DNA of 64,000 nucleotides from Phaeodactylibacter sp. (GTDB lineage Bacteria; Bacteroidota; Bacteroidia; Chitinophagales; Saprospiraceae), in contig JAGFJD010000031.1 of NCBI GenBank assembly GCA_024102975.1, positions 1 through 64,000 of the forward strand, in the 5' to 3' direction. The position numbers and the translations under genes are program-made. A model generated the notes under the pieces. The model ran no database searches, was not told the origin of the DNA, and worked only from the letters and a program-made list of their open reading frames with translations. How positions within the stretch are numbered: the first letter of the stretch is position 1; each line of letters begins with the position of its first letter. Shown here piece after piece: positions 10,701 through 18,321 of the stretch.

Positions 10701-11424
10701 CGCCATAGCCGAGGAAGGCAGCCCCACAACCACCGTGAGCGGCCTGCTGGATGGAGAGAACATCCTGATATGGTCTCTGTCTCAGGACGAATGCCCGAAT
10801 TACAGCTCGGATACCCTGTTCATCGTTCCCGAGAAAGCGCCGGAAGCAGTAGGGGACCTTCTTACTATTGACAGAGGAGAAAACAGAGCCACGATCAACG
10901 TGGCCGGTAACGACCAACTGCAGGGCGTGAGCGACTGGACGGTCGGCGTGGTGTCTAACCCCGCCCTGGGCAACGTCACGGATGAAGGAGGCGGCAGCCT
11001 CTCTTATGGGCTGACGGTTTCACTGCTGTCGCCGGCATCCGATGAGTTTACCTATGAGATCTGTAATGCCCTTTGCCCGGAACTCTGTTCCGAAGCACTG
11101 GTGGAAGTCGAAATTGACCGGGATACCACCGGCAAGTTTGACATACCGAACGGCATCACGCCGAACGGCGACGGGCTCAACGACCAGTTGATCTTCGATC
11201 AGCTCTTGCTGAACCCGGAAAAGTACCCGGATAATGAACTGATCATCTTCAACCGGTGGGGCGACATCGTGTTTACGGCCCAGCCCTATAACAACGACTG
11301 GCAGGGAACCACAGATGCCGGCGATGAACTGCCGGACGGCACCTACTACTACGTGCTGCGCCTCAACATCGGCGAAGGGGAGATCATTCGCGGAGACATC
11401 ACTGTCATTAAAGCAAGACAATAG
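4732..11424 (+). CDS. Giant T9SS-exported adhesin: cohesin-like array, SprB repeat, Ig/PKD-like repeats, type-B CTD
   Basis: 2230 residues from ATG 4732, chosen because it starts the signal peptide (MKKILATLVVGLALSTAAFA); ATG 4693 is an in-frame alternative. Domain order: about five cohesin-like modules (residues about 20-750, each with a GDxxCxxxxV start and a later F-WDP-like strand); one SprB-type repeat (about 760-825, NPETCPGVGDGSA); about thirteen Ig/PKD-like repeats of about 90 residues (about 840-1990) typically starting LTC...TLDASGS and ending in xxNGC; a cadherin-like module; and a gliding motility-associated C-terminal domain at about 2136-2230 (PNGITPNGDGLNDQLIF, IFNRWGDIVF, DGTYYYVL), the type-B T9SS signal. 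Repeats are cysteine-paired. A cell-surface adhesion or gliding role is inferred. A strong terminator follows. Confidence 0.93.
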   Translation: MKKILATLVVGLALSTAAFAQPTINIVPPEGDPPCTGDEICMDIVVANFTDILSTRFFIQWDSTVLDFNSVGAYNLPNMGSGNFTQVNNSRLLVDWEAMPGIDCNNPTANGVTIGDGTIIFQVCFSVLGSYGNATQVIIPATATPITPDIKRKGAGCTNIGIEDAEVDTALVSNCVRPFIIDISDEQGNEGDLVCIDFRVFGMDALTGFQFPIVWDPTKADFENIVISQNLPNLALSSFGVPGQAAGVQPGSVTISWNAPVPQNGISLPDSTVIFQLCLRLKPGSCNTAFPVEIGAQQPGQPSFRPEASNDFQNGFNDIAVGQYAGEVTVGPCNPTGVQLVADCGPAVDVNSQVCVPVLAGGNFQNVTDLRFLIEWNPNILSFTGTQNEGLPGGVNFITANTGNGILAMAWDGNATNRNNGDVLFEVCFDVVGLGGNSPFTLINNEDDIAQVNNGPNIGINPSNCEVVVNQPLGVIMEITDDLQGRPGDTLCFDFNVLNFTEVESMQFSLVWEPNDLEFILAGGVQNLTLPGATVGNFGLLSTGAGQITFNWTAQSPVTLPDGEQIFTLCFRVADGATPGICDLMQIADVPIEAEVITSNSNGENIGLTDTDSRYCILSPEGFYMEIGSVIGEIGDTVCIPVKVSEFDGITGSDFTVNWSPGSLGLSDIVDEGVIPGLNINLSGQPVGSVDFDFSVPAGLTLADSTVIFELCFELLGPPDSCYAITVNDTPPPTVTTLNGSGSLLDSPGEACIKDRLFIVETIINPETCPGVGDGSAKVVVEGGRGPYIYSWQTQPPQFVDSVRFLSEGFVVVTILDQSAPPLKITDTLYIPALGADLLANAGPDKISSCDPPCTFVSPQASQGANIMYTWTASQGGQVCSNPNDRVLLGRGPGRFVLEVKDINTGCAVTDEVMLLPPVLPNAEAGDSPSLTCVRDEVTLDASGSTRGDTILYTWRGPMNNIIAGPSNAAITATGQDTGFYYLEVEIATTGCLAIDSVEVVRDTVAPIAVASPGTDTTFLGCNEMATLAGFAGDITNALSYAWVDSNGDTLTTDSVYMTNQVGSYTFQVLNEENGCFNSDNTVVVTDSAVAVVNIEGGPSTDFTCNGQNVTLRGVVTNITPDAFTFEWVPSNGAVIEPGTETSLTPEVTAPGTVELVVTSDLNGCVSSASVEVGVNNDPPAISVSPPDTLDCVQESITLDASGSAQNGAYRYEWRHVNLNVQVSAGLTAETALEGTYIFSILDTISGCAAADTVVVVRDTLPPSFSTGIPEDLTCLNETTQVSTFVDLPSGTYSIQWTATDGGNIVSGATDTVTVFDAAGTYVLEVTDNLSGCSGTVERTVESFQDYPDAIISNGSLQITCVNELDTLDARASTQNDSIITVTYQWNAIEGSLAGDPTRNFLPVTGAGVYEFVVTNVNSQCVSRDTAVVSENREEPVADAGTPLSLACINTEGVLDGSGSTPPGGNIAYFWINEEGDTLGTDVTLPVTLPGVYFIQVLNTENGCVNTDAVAVTAEGEPAQIVFGEPTNAGLLDLDCSMDTVAVSFSIANDDTVDVNNLIFEWDGDILTTADPFTVQVISGGVFTVMATDTTTGCVGMNELVVNDLRELPDIAVTSSGDIDCSQSMVMLNGEGSATGDTIQYQWLGPDGMEIGTGLQANATVPGTYQFRVTNTNTNCVASDTIEVAEDFDPPVIIFDVTDTIFQCRDESLLLIASDSGLPGNFSEISWSTVDGGVVTPIENTLTASVNGPGAYQLTLVSSANGCDSTAVISIAADTLAPSINVAEPPLVGCPGQSVSLDASQSGSPSDFESISWAVASGSGNVTPSTGSLVVDVDDAGTYVVTLVSEDNGCEATQEVVVELDPNAPVATATASSQFVGCGDVVTLDGSASSQGALYDYQWISLSGGTVAPDPGNESVASVTTAGTYQLIVFNMQTMCSDTSAAIQLALDPSLVAAAASQDTPACGDEVQVSGNAGALPANTTGRWSALGGAAIAEEGSPTTTVSGLLDGENILIWSLSQDECPNYSSDTLFIVPEKAPEAVGDLLTIDRGENRATINVAGNDQLQGVSDWTVGVVSNPALGNVTDEGGGSLSYGLTVSLLSPASDEFTYEICNALCPELCSEALVEVEIDRDTTGKFDIPNGITPNGDGLNDQLIFDQLLLNPEKYPDNELIIFNRWGDIVFTAQPYNNDWQGTTDAGDELPDGTYYYVLRLNIGEGEIIRGDITVIKARQ

Positions 11425-11450
11425 CAACTATTAACAGATCATAATCTTGA

Positions 11451-11482
11451 GGCCCTTCCTTCGGGAAGGGCCTTTTTTTTTT
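11451..11482 (+). terminator. Strong intrinsic terminator
   Basis: Perfect 9-bp stem GGCCCTTCC (11451-11459) / GGAAGGGCC (11464-11472) with a TTCG tetraloop and ten Ts. It ends the adhesin transcript, 26 bp after the stop codon. Confidence 0.97.
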
Positions 11483-11557
11483 GCGTGGGCTACCCTTCTT
11501 CACGTTGTTTTTCCGGGCAAGCTTTTAAGTGGCCCGTAATCAAACCTCCATTCCTTT

Positions 11558-12199
11558 CTAAATCCCCCCCGGCCGCCCATGGCTCCTCAGCGAAACATGC
11601 AGGTGGTCCGCAGTACCTGTATGGCGCAGGGTGTTGAAGCCCAGCAGCCGGAAGTAAGCGGCCACAAGGGCATTCCGGAGTTTGCCCCGCCGGAGGGTGC
11701 GCAGGTCCACCGCGTGGGCGTAGCCGCTGCTCTGCCGGTAGTGCAGGGAATGGCTGTTGGCCGGTAGGCCCATCTTGCTGTAGTCCTCCGGTTGCCTGTC
11801 GGCATCTGTAACCACCAGCCCTTTATCCAGAAAGGTAAGCGTGCTCACGCCCAGCCGCAGGATGGGGTGCAGGCGGGTAAATTCCCGGCGCACCGACTCG
11901 TGCTTGGCATTGGAAGCCGACAGGTAGAACAGCCCCGGCAGGCAGTAGACGGCCACCAGGGCAAATGCCAGCCCGTAGGTGCGGCGAACATTGCCGGCCC
12001 GGCCCGTCAGCCGGCCCTGAAGGTAGTTGAGGTATAAGAAAAGGAGCGCGGCGCTCATCAACACCCCTCCCAGGATGGAGCCCCAGGCTGGCAGCGCATA
12101 GTTTTCATGCAAAAAGACGGAGCCGCGGATCAGCAGGAAAAAAGGCAGGGCGAAGAGGAATAACAGTTTGCCCAGCAGGAAGAGTAAACGTCGAAACAT
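11558..12199 (-). CDS. Membrane protein with M15-peptidase-like C-terminal domain
   Basis: 213 residues. Three hydrophobic segments occupy about residues 1-105 (short signal-anchor, GSILGGVLMSAALLFLYL, and TYGLAFALVAVYCLPGLFYL). The C-terminal part has SGYAHAVDL and ADHLHVSL, spaced like the zinc-binding HxxxxxxD and HxH elements of D-Ala-D-Ala carboxypeptidase (M15-like) domains. A cell-wall peptidase or wall-binding role is inferred from these motifs only. The gene stands alone between the adhesin terminator and cydB. Confidence 0.5.
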   Translation of the reverse strand: MFRRLLFLLGKLLFLFALPFFLLIRGSVFLHENYALPAWGSILGGVLMSAALLFLYLNYLQGRLTGRAGNVRRTYGLAFALVAVYCLPGLFYLSASNAKHESVRREFTRLHPILRLGVSTLTFLDKGLVVTDADRQPEDYSKMGLPANSHSLHYRQSSGYAHAVDLRTLRRGKLRNALVAAYFRLLGFNTLRHTGTADHLHVSLRSHGRPGGI

Positions 12200-12421
12200 G
12201 GCCGGCCATTTTCAGGAAAGATAGCCTTTTTAAAAGTTGCACTGCCCGTTCTTCCTACCAAAGAGAGGGGTAAATGGACGAAGAAAGATGAATGGTAGAT
12301 CGCCCTTTTCAAATCTCTGATGTCAGTATCTGATACGCCCTTGTTCCCAATCTTGAGCCTTACCTGGCATCGAATCCGCGCCAATCCGCCTGACCCGCGT
12401 TGATCTGCGTTCTGTCTACCC

Positions 12422-13456
12422 CTAATAACTCGTCTCATCCAGTTCCACCTTCCCCCGGAACGTCCAGAACACAAAAGCCGTGTAGCTCAGCACCAGCGGC
12501 GCCCCGATAGCGGCGAACAGCAGCATGATGCCCAGCGATTTGCTTGAAGAAGCGGCGTTGTAGATGGTAATGCTATAGGTTTTGTCAATTGTGGAAAGGA
12601 TGAGCACCGGGTACAGCTCGATGGCCACCACAATGAGCAGGAGCGCCATGGTCAGGCCGGAAAAGAAAAAGGCCCGCCCGTACCGGCGTTTGGAAATCAG
12701 CCGTGGAATGTTGGCGATGCTGAGGAAGGCCAGCACCGGCACGATGAACAACCATTGTATATCCTTGAACCGGTCCGACAGGTGAGGGATGTAGATCAGG
12801 GTGTACAGCGTCAGCAGGGCGAAAGTGGTAATGAAAAAGATCATCGCCCGCCGCGCCAGGATGGTGAGTTTGGCGTACAGCCGCCCCTCGGTCTTCATAA
12901 GGAGGTACAGTGCGCCGTGAGTGGTGAACAGGGCCAGGGTAGTAAGCCCCACCAACAGCGCATAAGGGTTGAGGAATTCCACCCAGTTGCCTTCAAATTC
13001 CTGGCTCGGGCCGATCTCCATTCCCAGCAGCACGTTGCCCAGCACCACGCCCAGCAGGATGGCCAGCATGGCGCTTGAAATGCTGTAACTCACGTCCCAC
13101 ATCTGCCGCCACCACTTCATCTTTTCTTTGCTCCGAAACTCGATGGACACTGCCCGGAAGATCAGAAAGGCCAGGAAAAGCATGAAAGGTATATACATGC
13201 CGGAGAAAAGGGTGGCGTACAACACTGGAAAACCGGCAAACAGCGCCCCTCCACCAATGACCAACCATACCTCGTTGCCATCCCATACCGGGCCGATAGC
13301 ATTGAGGGCGATGCGGCGGCTCTCCTCCTTGCGAAAGAACAGGTGCAGGGCGCCGGCCCCCAGGTCAAATCCGTCCAGGATGGCGTACCCGCTGAACAGG
13401 CCGCCGACGACCAGGAACCAGAGGGTGGGGTAGTCTATTCCGAGTATTGTGGGCAT
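12422..13456 (-). CDS. cydB: Cytochrome bd ubiquinol oxidase subunit II
   Basis: 344 residues, all membrane-spanning helices. CydB signatures are ILDGFDLGAG near residue 26 and GPVWDGNEVWL near residue 55, with FRAVSIEFRSK after the third helix. With CydA it forms the high-affinity quinol:O2 oxidoreductase in the inner membrane. CydB stabilises the haem-bearing subunit. It follows cydA on the same strand with an unusually long gap of 432 bp that holds a palindromic repeat, so it may be cotranscribed or have its own promoter. Length is typical. Confidence 0.96.
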   Translation of the reverse strand: MPTILGIDYPTLWFLVVGGLFSGYAILDGFDLGAGALHLFFRKEESRRIALNAIGPVWDGNEVWLVIGGGALFAGFPVLYATLFSGMYIPFMLFLAFLIFRAVSIEFRSKEKMKWWRQMWDVSYSISSAMLAILLGVVLGNVLLGMEIGPSQEFEGNWVEFLNPYALLVGLTTLALFTTHGALYLLMKTEGRLYAKLTILARRAMIFFITTFALLTLYTLIYIPHLSDRFKDIQWLFIVPVLAFLSIANIPRLISKRRYGRAFFFSGLTMALLLIVVAIELYPVLILSTIDKTYSITIYNAASSSKSLGIMLLFAAIGAPLVLSYTAFVFWTFRGKVELDETSY

Positions 13457-13888
13457 GATGCTGGTGTTTTAGTGCATGAGTGCATTGGTGTTTAAGTGTT
13501 CGATACTCATGGCTGAATATCTTCAAAACGCGTTACTTTTTCCATAGCCATAGAATTTTAGGTTTCTATAAAAGCAGTCGCAGAAATCCAGAAATTCCAT
13601 AATGAAAAAGCAACTTTTTTTCTAAAAGAATCTGTTCTGTGCATAAAACTTATTGATAATCAAATTTTTAGAGAGTGTTCAGAAATGTGTGTCCGCCCGC
13701 AAGTTTTGAGACACAGAGACCACAGAGAAACACAGAGTATTCGCTTGACAGCGAATACTTTGTGTCTACTCTGTGTCGCCTGCGATTTTAGATAAAAGCA
13801 CACCATTTTGAACAGTCCCAATTTTTATCTGAATACCATTCATTATTTCGATGTACCCATACACCCATGCACCCATACACCCATACAC
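13457..13888. other. Gap between cydA and cydB containing repeats
   Basis: No coding frame is supported in these 432 bp. The region holds a two-level palindrome at 13710-13777 and a tandem run of acccatac-like octamers at about 13855-13893 that reaches the cydA stop codon. The gap is long for a cyd operon. Confidence 0.6.
13710..13777. repeat. Nested palindrome built from cacagag oligomers
   Basis: The inner stem AGTATTCGC (13736-13744) / GCGAATACT (13751-13759) is enclosed by GACACAGAG (13710-13718) / CTCTGTGTC (13769-13777). Further cacagag copies lie in the left arm. It lies between cydA and cydB and has no T-run on either side. Confidence 0.8.
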
Positions 13889-15265
13889 CTACCCCCCCAA
13901 CGCATCCACCATTCCCTCTTGCCTATGTCGTTCTTCTATCATGCCTTCAGTTCCCGGCCCGGCCTGTATCTTCTTGTTAAGCAAGTAAAGGAACAGCGCG
14001 AACAGCAAGGTATAGATGATGGCGAAAAGGATAAGCGAGAACAACACCTGGTTGGCGGTCACGGTAGCCGAAAGGGCGTCGCTGGTGCGCAGCAGGCCGT
14101 AAACGACCCACGGCTGGCGCCCCATTTCGGCGGCGAACCAGCCCACCTGGTTGGCGATGTTGGGCAGCAGTACGGCGAAGACGAAAACCCAAAGCAGCCA
14201 ACGTTTGTCGAACAGTCTGCCCCGCCACCACTGGAAGGAGGCGAAGAGCGTCAGGGCGATGAGCGCCATGCCGATGGCCACCATCAGGTGGTAGAACTGG
14301 AAGATGGCGTTCAGGGCGGTGGGGCGCTCGTCTTCCGGAAAGGAGTTGAGGCCCCTGACCGGGGTTTCGAAATCGTAGTGGAGCAGGTAGCTCAGGCCGC
14401 CCGGCGCCTTCAGCCCCGTCACTTTCTGGTTTTCTTTATCCACCCAGCCGAAGATGTAAGCGTCGGCAACGGCCAGGCTGTCGAAGTGGCCCTCCAGGGC
14501 GGCCAGCTTGGCGGGCTGGTTCACGGCGACGCCCGCCGCGCTGTGGTGGCCGGTGAGCAGTTGGGCCAGAGAGAATACCGTCGCTACGCCGAGGGCGATC
14601 TTGAACGCCTTTTTCGAAAGCTCGACATGCCGCCCTTTCAGCAGGTAGAATGCATGGACGCTGAGCACCAGGAAGGCGCCCGCCAGGAAGGCGCCGATCC
14701 ATACGTGCAGGAGGCGGTCGACGCTCGACGGGTTGAAAACCATGGCCCAAAAGTCGGTGATCTCGGCGCGGGCCTTCATCCCTTCGCCTACTACGTGGAA
14801 GCCGGCGGGCGTCTGCTGCCAGGAGTTGGCCACTACGATCCATACCGCACTGAACAGAGAGCCAAAGAACACGCCTATGGTGGAAATGAAGTGCACCCGT
14901 GGGCTCACCCGGTTCCAGCCAAAAAGGAGAACGCCGAGGAAACCGCTTTCCAGGGCGAAGGCAAAGATGCCCTCCGCCGCCAGAGCGCTGCCGAAGACGT
15001 CGCCGACATAGCGGGAGTAAGTGGCCCAGTTGGTCCCGAATTCGAACTCCATCACGATGCCGGTCGCTACGCCAATGCCGAAGGTCAGGGCGAAGATCTT
15101 CGTCCAGAAGCGCGCCATCTGTTCGTACATCGGCTCCTTCGTCCTCAGGTACTGCCCCTCCATGATCACCATGATCAGGCCCAGGCCAATGCTCAGCGGT
15201 GGATAGATGTAGTGGAAAGCAATGGTGAAGGCAAATTGTATGCGCGATAGTATTTCGACGTCCAT
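13889..15265 (-). CDS. cydA: Cytochrome bd ubiquinol oxidase subunit I
   Basis: 458 residues, multi-helix inner-membrane protein carrying haems b558, b595 and d. The N-terminal [20 protein letters not shown] contains the conserved His18 haem ligand. The segments [32 protein letters not shown] and [13 protein letters not shown] are characteristic of CydA. The quinol-binding loop is the short form (about 255-300). Reduces O2 to water with quinol electrons without pumping protons and supports microaerobic growth. cydB follows downstream after 432 bp. Confidence 0.97.
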   Translation of the reverse strand: MDVEILSRIQFAFTIAFHYIYPPLSIGLGLIMVIMEGQYLRTKEPMYEQMARFWTKIFALTFGIGVATGIVMEFEFGTNWATYSRYVGDVFGSALAAEGIFAFALESGFLGVLLFGWNRVSPRVHFISTIGVFFGSLFSAVWIVVANSWQQTPAGFHVVGEGMKARAEITDFWAMVFNPSSVDRLLHVWIGAFLAGAFLVLSVHAFYLLKGRHVELSKKAFKIALGVATVFSLAQLLTGHHSAAGVAVNQPAKLAALEGHFDSLAVADAYIFGWVDKENQKVTGLKAPGGLSYLLHYDFETPVRGLNSFPEDERPTALNAIFQFYHLMVAIGMALIALTLFASFQWWRGRLFDKRWLLWVFVFAVLLPNIANQVGWFAAEMGRQPWVVYGLLRTSDALSATVTANQVLFSLILFAIIYTLLFALFLYLLNKKIQAGPGTEGMIEERHRQEGMVDALGG

Positions 15266-15375
15266 CAGTATCGGCTTTGGATGTTATGAGCCGAAATATG
15301 GGGTTTATTCGGATGACTGGCAAGGGAGCCGGGCCGGAGATTAATTATTTAGAATGACTCCAGGTTAATTTTTTT

Positions 15376-15423
15376 GACTTGACAAGTTTCCGGCGGGCCG
15401 CTCTGAGCAAAACTTGTCAAGTC
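15376..15423. repeat. 48-bp palindromic repeat, copy 1
   Basis: The arms GACTTGACAAGTTT (15376-15389) and AAACTTGTCAAGTC (15410-15423) are perfect inverted copies around a 20-bp centre. The same arms and exactly the same total length recur at 15443-15490 and 19376-19423. Confidence 0.9.
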
Positions 15424-15442
15424 TGGCAAAAGCGAAGGTGTA

Positions 15443-15490
15443 GACTTGACGAGTTTCCTGTGAGGCGCCAGGCGGAAAACTTGTCAAGTC
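15443..15490. repeat. 48-bp palindromic repeat, copy 2
   Basis: Same element 19 bp after copy 1, with one mismatch in the left arm (GACTTGACGAGTTT). The centre shares GGCG-rich sequence with copy 3 (gcgcc). Confidence 0.9.
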
Positions 15491-15534
15491 TGTTGAAAAG
15501 GATAAATTTAACCTTTCACTCAAACCAGGTTGAT

Positions 15535-15705
15535 ATGAAATACATCCTCCCTGTTTTATTTCTGGCCTTTCTCCTTTTGCAGGCCTGCCGCCGCCTTCCG
15601 GTGGAGGCTTCCTTTTTTTGCCTTGTTAGCGCACAAAATTTTACCCGGCTGCACAGACGGGAACTTCGTCTATTCTGTGTAACTTATTATTGCGCGATCC
15701 CTTAA
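15535..15705 (+). CDS. Possible small lipoprotein or gene fragment
   Basis: 56 codons beginning MKYILPVLFLAFLLLQAC, a plausible lipoprotein signal with Cys18 as the lipidated residue. The remaining 38 residues show no family features and the end looks random, so this may be the 5' remnant of a decayed lipoprotein gene. It lies just after the second 48-bp repeat. Confidence 0.3.
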   Translation: MKYILPVLFLAFLLLQACRRLPVEASFFCLVSAQNFTRLHRRELRLFCVTYYCAIP

Positions 15706-15722
15706 TTTTTTTTCCGTGGCAG

Positions 15723-16133
15723 TTATTGATTATCTCTCCCTTTCTTCCTCTTTATCAGCTCCTCCGCGATCATTTCCCCCACCCGGTCGAGGTGGCCCTT
15801 GCCCCGGAAGTAGCTGTAGATGAAGGCCAGGCCGGCAAAGAACACCACAAAGGAAAGCGGGAAGAGCGCCAGGCTGAGCAGGGCGAGGTATTTCAGTTTC
15901 AGAAAGGCGAGGAGGTAGTATCCGCCTATCCACAACGGTGAGATGGCCACGATGCGGATCACCAGCTTCTGGAAAGCCTTGAAGAGATAATTCTTGACCT
16001 CCCATTGCCCCCGCAGGCGCAGCAACTGCTCGGTGGTGAAAAACTCAGGCCCTACCGATTCGAGGTGGGCCAGTTCGTCGGAGGCATTGTCCTCGAGGTG
16101 CCTGATGATGCCGTCGATGTTGTGGATGGCCAT
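15723..16133 (-). CDS. Hypothetical membrane protein, two transmembrane helices
   Basis: 136 residues. An acidic soluble N-terminal part (about 1-55; MAIHNIDGIIRHLEDNASDE) is followed by a helical stretch and two adjacent hydrophobic segments (about 60-80 and 83-110), then a basic tail ending KRKKGRDNQ. No family is recognised. The short hairpin-like membrane region suggests a cytoplasmic-face small membrane protein. It stands alone between the repeat region and the 2H phosphoesterase gene. Confidence 0.7.
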   Translation of the reverse strand: MAIHNIDGIIRHLEDNASDELAHLESVGPEFFTTEQLLRLRGQWEVKNYLFKAFQKLVIRIVAISPLWIGGYYLLAFLKLKYLALLSLALFPLSFVVFFAGLAFIYSYFRGKGHLDRVGEMIAEELIKRKKGRDNQ

Positions 16134-16256
16134 GAACGGTACGGTTTGTTTCAGTTACAACTGTCGGCGCTGCGGTTAGGTTGTCCGTAAGCGGGTTTTT
16201 GTTACAGGGTCGCCATTCATTTTTAATAGATCCGGGTAACGGCCTTCAGACACCTC

Positions 16257-16946
16257 TCAAGGCCCCAATGAGAAACCACTGATCCGTTGGGTGATTTCTT
16301 TTCGCTGATACCAGTCGTTGAAAACCAATTCCAGTTCCCTCACCTGGCAAGCCCCGAAATTGGCGCTCCGGTGCTTCCGTGCCAAAGCAGAAAAGGCATC
16401 CGGTGCTTTCAGGGTTTCCGAAAAACGGACAACGGTCAGGTGGGCCGTCCGGATACGGTATCGCCTATCGATGCTGTGTTCGAGGCCGGAGCTTTTGAAG
16501 CTCTCCCGGAGTTGGTGGCGTAGCTTGTTCAAATTGCCGCTTTCGTCAAATCCCTGTACCATGATGGCGCCAGGGGATGCGGTAATGCCCCTGAAAACCA
16601 GGCGGAAGGGGGATGCCAGTTTCACAGCGTTACCGATCAGCTTTTCATATTCCTGCGCATTAATCCGATCCAGGCTAAAACCCGGGTAGCAGGAAATGAT
16701 GGACAGGACGGTCAGGTGAATATCTTCTTTGGGGTAATAATACTGGCTCGGCTCGATGCAGCGGGCTTCGCGGAGGAAGCCCCGTATCTTGTTCAACACA
16801 GAAGCCGGAGGCCGGAAAAGCAAAGTCAGGCCTCTGCGGTTATCCTGTTCAGAATTGATCAGCGGGTCGGTTTCCACCTGCCCTTTGCTGATGAGCGGCC
16901 AGGACTGCCGCCACATATCTTCGTATATTTTGGAGGCCCTGCTCAT
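16257..16946 (-). CDS. 2H phosphoesterase superfamily protein (2'-5' RNA ligase-like)
   Basis: 229 residues. Two His-x-Thr motifs, IHLTV (His77, Thr79) and AHLTV (His169, Thr171), are about 92 residues apart as in LigT/2H cyclic phosphodiesterases, which act on 2',3'-cyclic or 2'-5'-linked RNA ends. The surrounding beta-strand pattern (FRLVFRGITAS, ELELVFNDW) agrees. It is longer at the N-terminus than minimal LigT (about 180). It is divergent from galK, sharing a 215-bp intergenic region with two palindromes. The substrate cannot be told. Confidence 0.75.
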   Translation of the reverse strand: MSRASKIYEDMWRQSWPLISKGQVETDPLINSEQDNRRGLTLLFRPPASVLNKIRGFLREARCIEPSQYYYPKEDIHLTVLSIISCYPGFSLDRINAQEYEKLIGNAVKLASPFRLVFRGITASPGAIMVQGFDESGNLNKLRHQLRESFKSSGLEHSIDRRYRIRTAHLTVVRFSETLKAPDAFSALARKHRSANFGACQVRELELVFNDWYQRKEITQRISGFSLGP

Positions 16947-17006
16947 GCTATAAAACTAAATCAAATCCTTTGCGCATAAAAGCCATTTGAAAGTTTGAAT
17001 TCTCCC

Positions 17007-17058
17007 AAAATAAGCGTTATTTTCACTCTTGTAAAATAAGTGTAAAAAATACACTTAT
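17007..17058. promoter_or_regulatory. Twin palindromes upstream of galK, probable repressor operator
   Basis: Palindrome 1: AAAATAA (17007-17013), gcg, TTATTTT (17017-17023). Palindrome 2: ATAAGTGTA (17036-17044), five As, TACACTTAT (17050-17058). A near-consensus -7 box (TAAGTTTC, 17078-17085) places palindrome 2 at the -33 region, where a dimeric repressor would block transcription of galKT. The regulator is not identified. Confidence 0.6.
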
Positions 17059-17161
17059 AAAAATACGAGCGAAAGGTTAAGTTTCATACATTAGTTGCCG
17101 TGGCAGTCCACAGTGAGTGCATTGCCACTTTTTTTTATCCCCTTTTCAGGAAAGCGCAACC

Positions 17162-18301
17162 ATGGAAAAAATTCAAAAAGAGCCGGATAATCATCAAAAG
17201 CGCCTGGTGCAGGCTCCGGGCAGGATCAACCTGATCGGAGAGCATACCGACTACAACGACGGCTTTGTGTTACCGGCGGCGGTAGATAAGAAAATGACTG
17301 TTCAGCTGGAACGGAATGGCCACCCTTTCCTGTGCAGGATCACCGCCGGTGACCTTAAGGAAGAATTTGAGTTTTCCCTGCAAGGGTTTTCTCCTTTGGA
17401 TAGCGGCTGGCAAAACTACGTCATGGGCGTAGTGCAGGAGTTACAGCAATTGGGCGCCGGCCTGCAGGGTTTCGATTGCCGATTTGAAGGAGACGTCCCA
17501 ATAGGCAGTGGGATGAGCTCCTCGGCTGCCCTCGAATGCAGCCTGGCCTGTGGCCTGAATGAGTTGTTCGGGCTGGGCTTCAGCGAATGGCAGCTCATCA
17601 AGGCCGCTCAAATGGCGGAGCATCATTTTGTCGGAACCAAATGCGGCATCATGGACCAGTTTGCCAGCATCATGGGGAAAAAGGGCCAGGCCATGCTGTT
17701 GGACTGCCGAAGCCTCGAATATGAATATTTCCCGCTGGAATTGGGGGGCTACCAGCTGCTGCTGCTGAACACCAACGTTTCCCATTCGCTCGCCACTTCG
17801 GAGTACAATACGCGCCGGGAGGAGTGCGGACAGGGGGTTGCCATCCTGAAAAAAGAATACCCGGGCATTACCAGTTTACGAGATATAAGCCTGGAACAAT
17901 TGCTGGCCGGCAAAGGCAAAATGCCGGAACACATTTACCGCCGCTGCCGCCACGTTGTTTCCGAGAACCAGCGCGTGCTGGAGGCCGCCAGAGCACTTTC
18001 AGAGGGCAAGCACAAAGCCCTCGGCCAATTGATATACCAGTCGCATTTCAGCCTGCAGCATGATTACGAAGTGAGCTGCCCGGAGCTCGATTTTCTGGTG
18101 CAGCAGGCCCTTGATAAAGATTATATTCTCGGCAGCCGGATGATGGGGGGCGGCTTCGGCGGCTGTACCATCAGCATCCTGGAAAAGAGGCAGGCAGCGC
18201 AGTTCGTAGAAGAGGTATCCTGGAAGTACAGGGAGCGTTTTGGGATTGCCCCGACGCCCATTGCCGTTTCCATCGAAGACGGCGCTAAGGTTATCGAGTA
18301 A
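17162..18301 (+). CDS. galK: Galactokinase
   Basis: 379 residues from ATG 17162, which is preceded by an AGGAAAG purine stretch and begins MEKIQKEP; the frame is open back to 17117. GHMP kinase that phosphorylates galactose at C1 with ATP, the first step of the Leloir pathway. It shows the galactokinase signature GRINLIGEHTDY (residues 20-31), the phosphate loop PIGSGMSSSAA (113-123), catalytic-base Asp165 in GIMDQ, and the C-terminal MGGGFGG motif. galT follows after 20 bp, so the two form an operon. Probably controlled by the palindromes at 17007-17058. Confidence 0.98.
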   Translation: MEKIQKEPDNHQKRLVQAPGRINLIGEHTDYNDGFVLPAAVDKKMTVQLERNGHPFLCRITAGDLKEEFEFSLQGFSPLDSGWQNYVMGVVQELQQLGAGLQGFDCRFEGDVPIGSGMSSSAALECSLACGLNELFGLGFSEWQLIKAAQMAEHHFVGTKCGIMDQFASIMGKKGQAMLLDCRSLEYEYFPLELGGYQLLLLNTNVSHSLATSEYNTRREECGQGVAILKKEYPGITSLRDISLEQLLAGKGKMPEHIYRRCRHVVSENQRVLEAARALSEGKHKALGQLIYQSHFSLQHDYEVSCPELDFLVQQALDKDYILGSRMMGGGFGGCTISILEKRQAAQFVEEVSWKYRERFGIAPTPIAVSIEDGAKVIE

Positions 18302-18321
18302 ACATTTCAAAAAAGAGACTG

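Larger units (their letters stand above)
15266..15722. other. Region with palindromic repeats and a possible small lipoprotein gene
   Basis: 457 bp between cydA and the next minus-strand gene. It contains two copies of a 48-bp palindromic repeat (15376-15423, 15443-15490) and a 56-codon frame with a lipoprotein-like signal (15535-15705). No other feature is visible. Confidence 0.6.

Noticed and set aside
9019..10917. 632-residue frame on the minus strand inside the adhesin gene
   Set aside because: It lies antisense to the Ig repeats, has no family-like sequence and is rich in Gly/Arg/His as expected of a GC-rich shadow.
13808..15250. 480-residue plus-strand frame opposite cydA
   Set aside because: Its composition is a reversed transmembrane protein; cydA is unambiguous.
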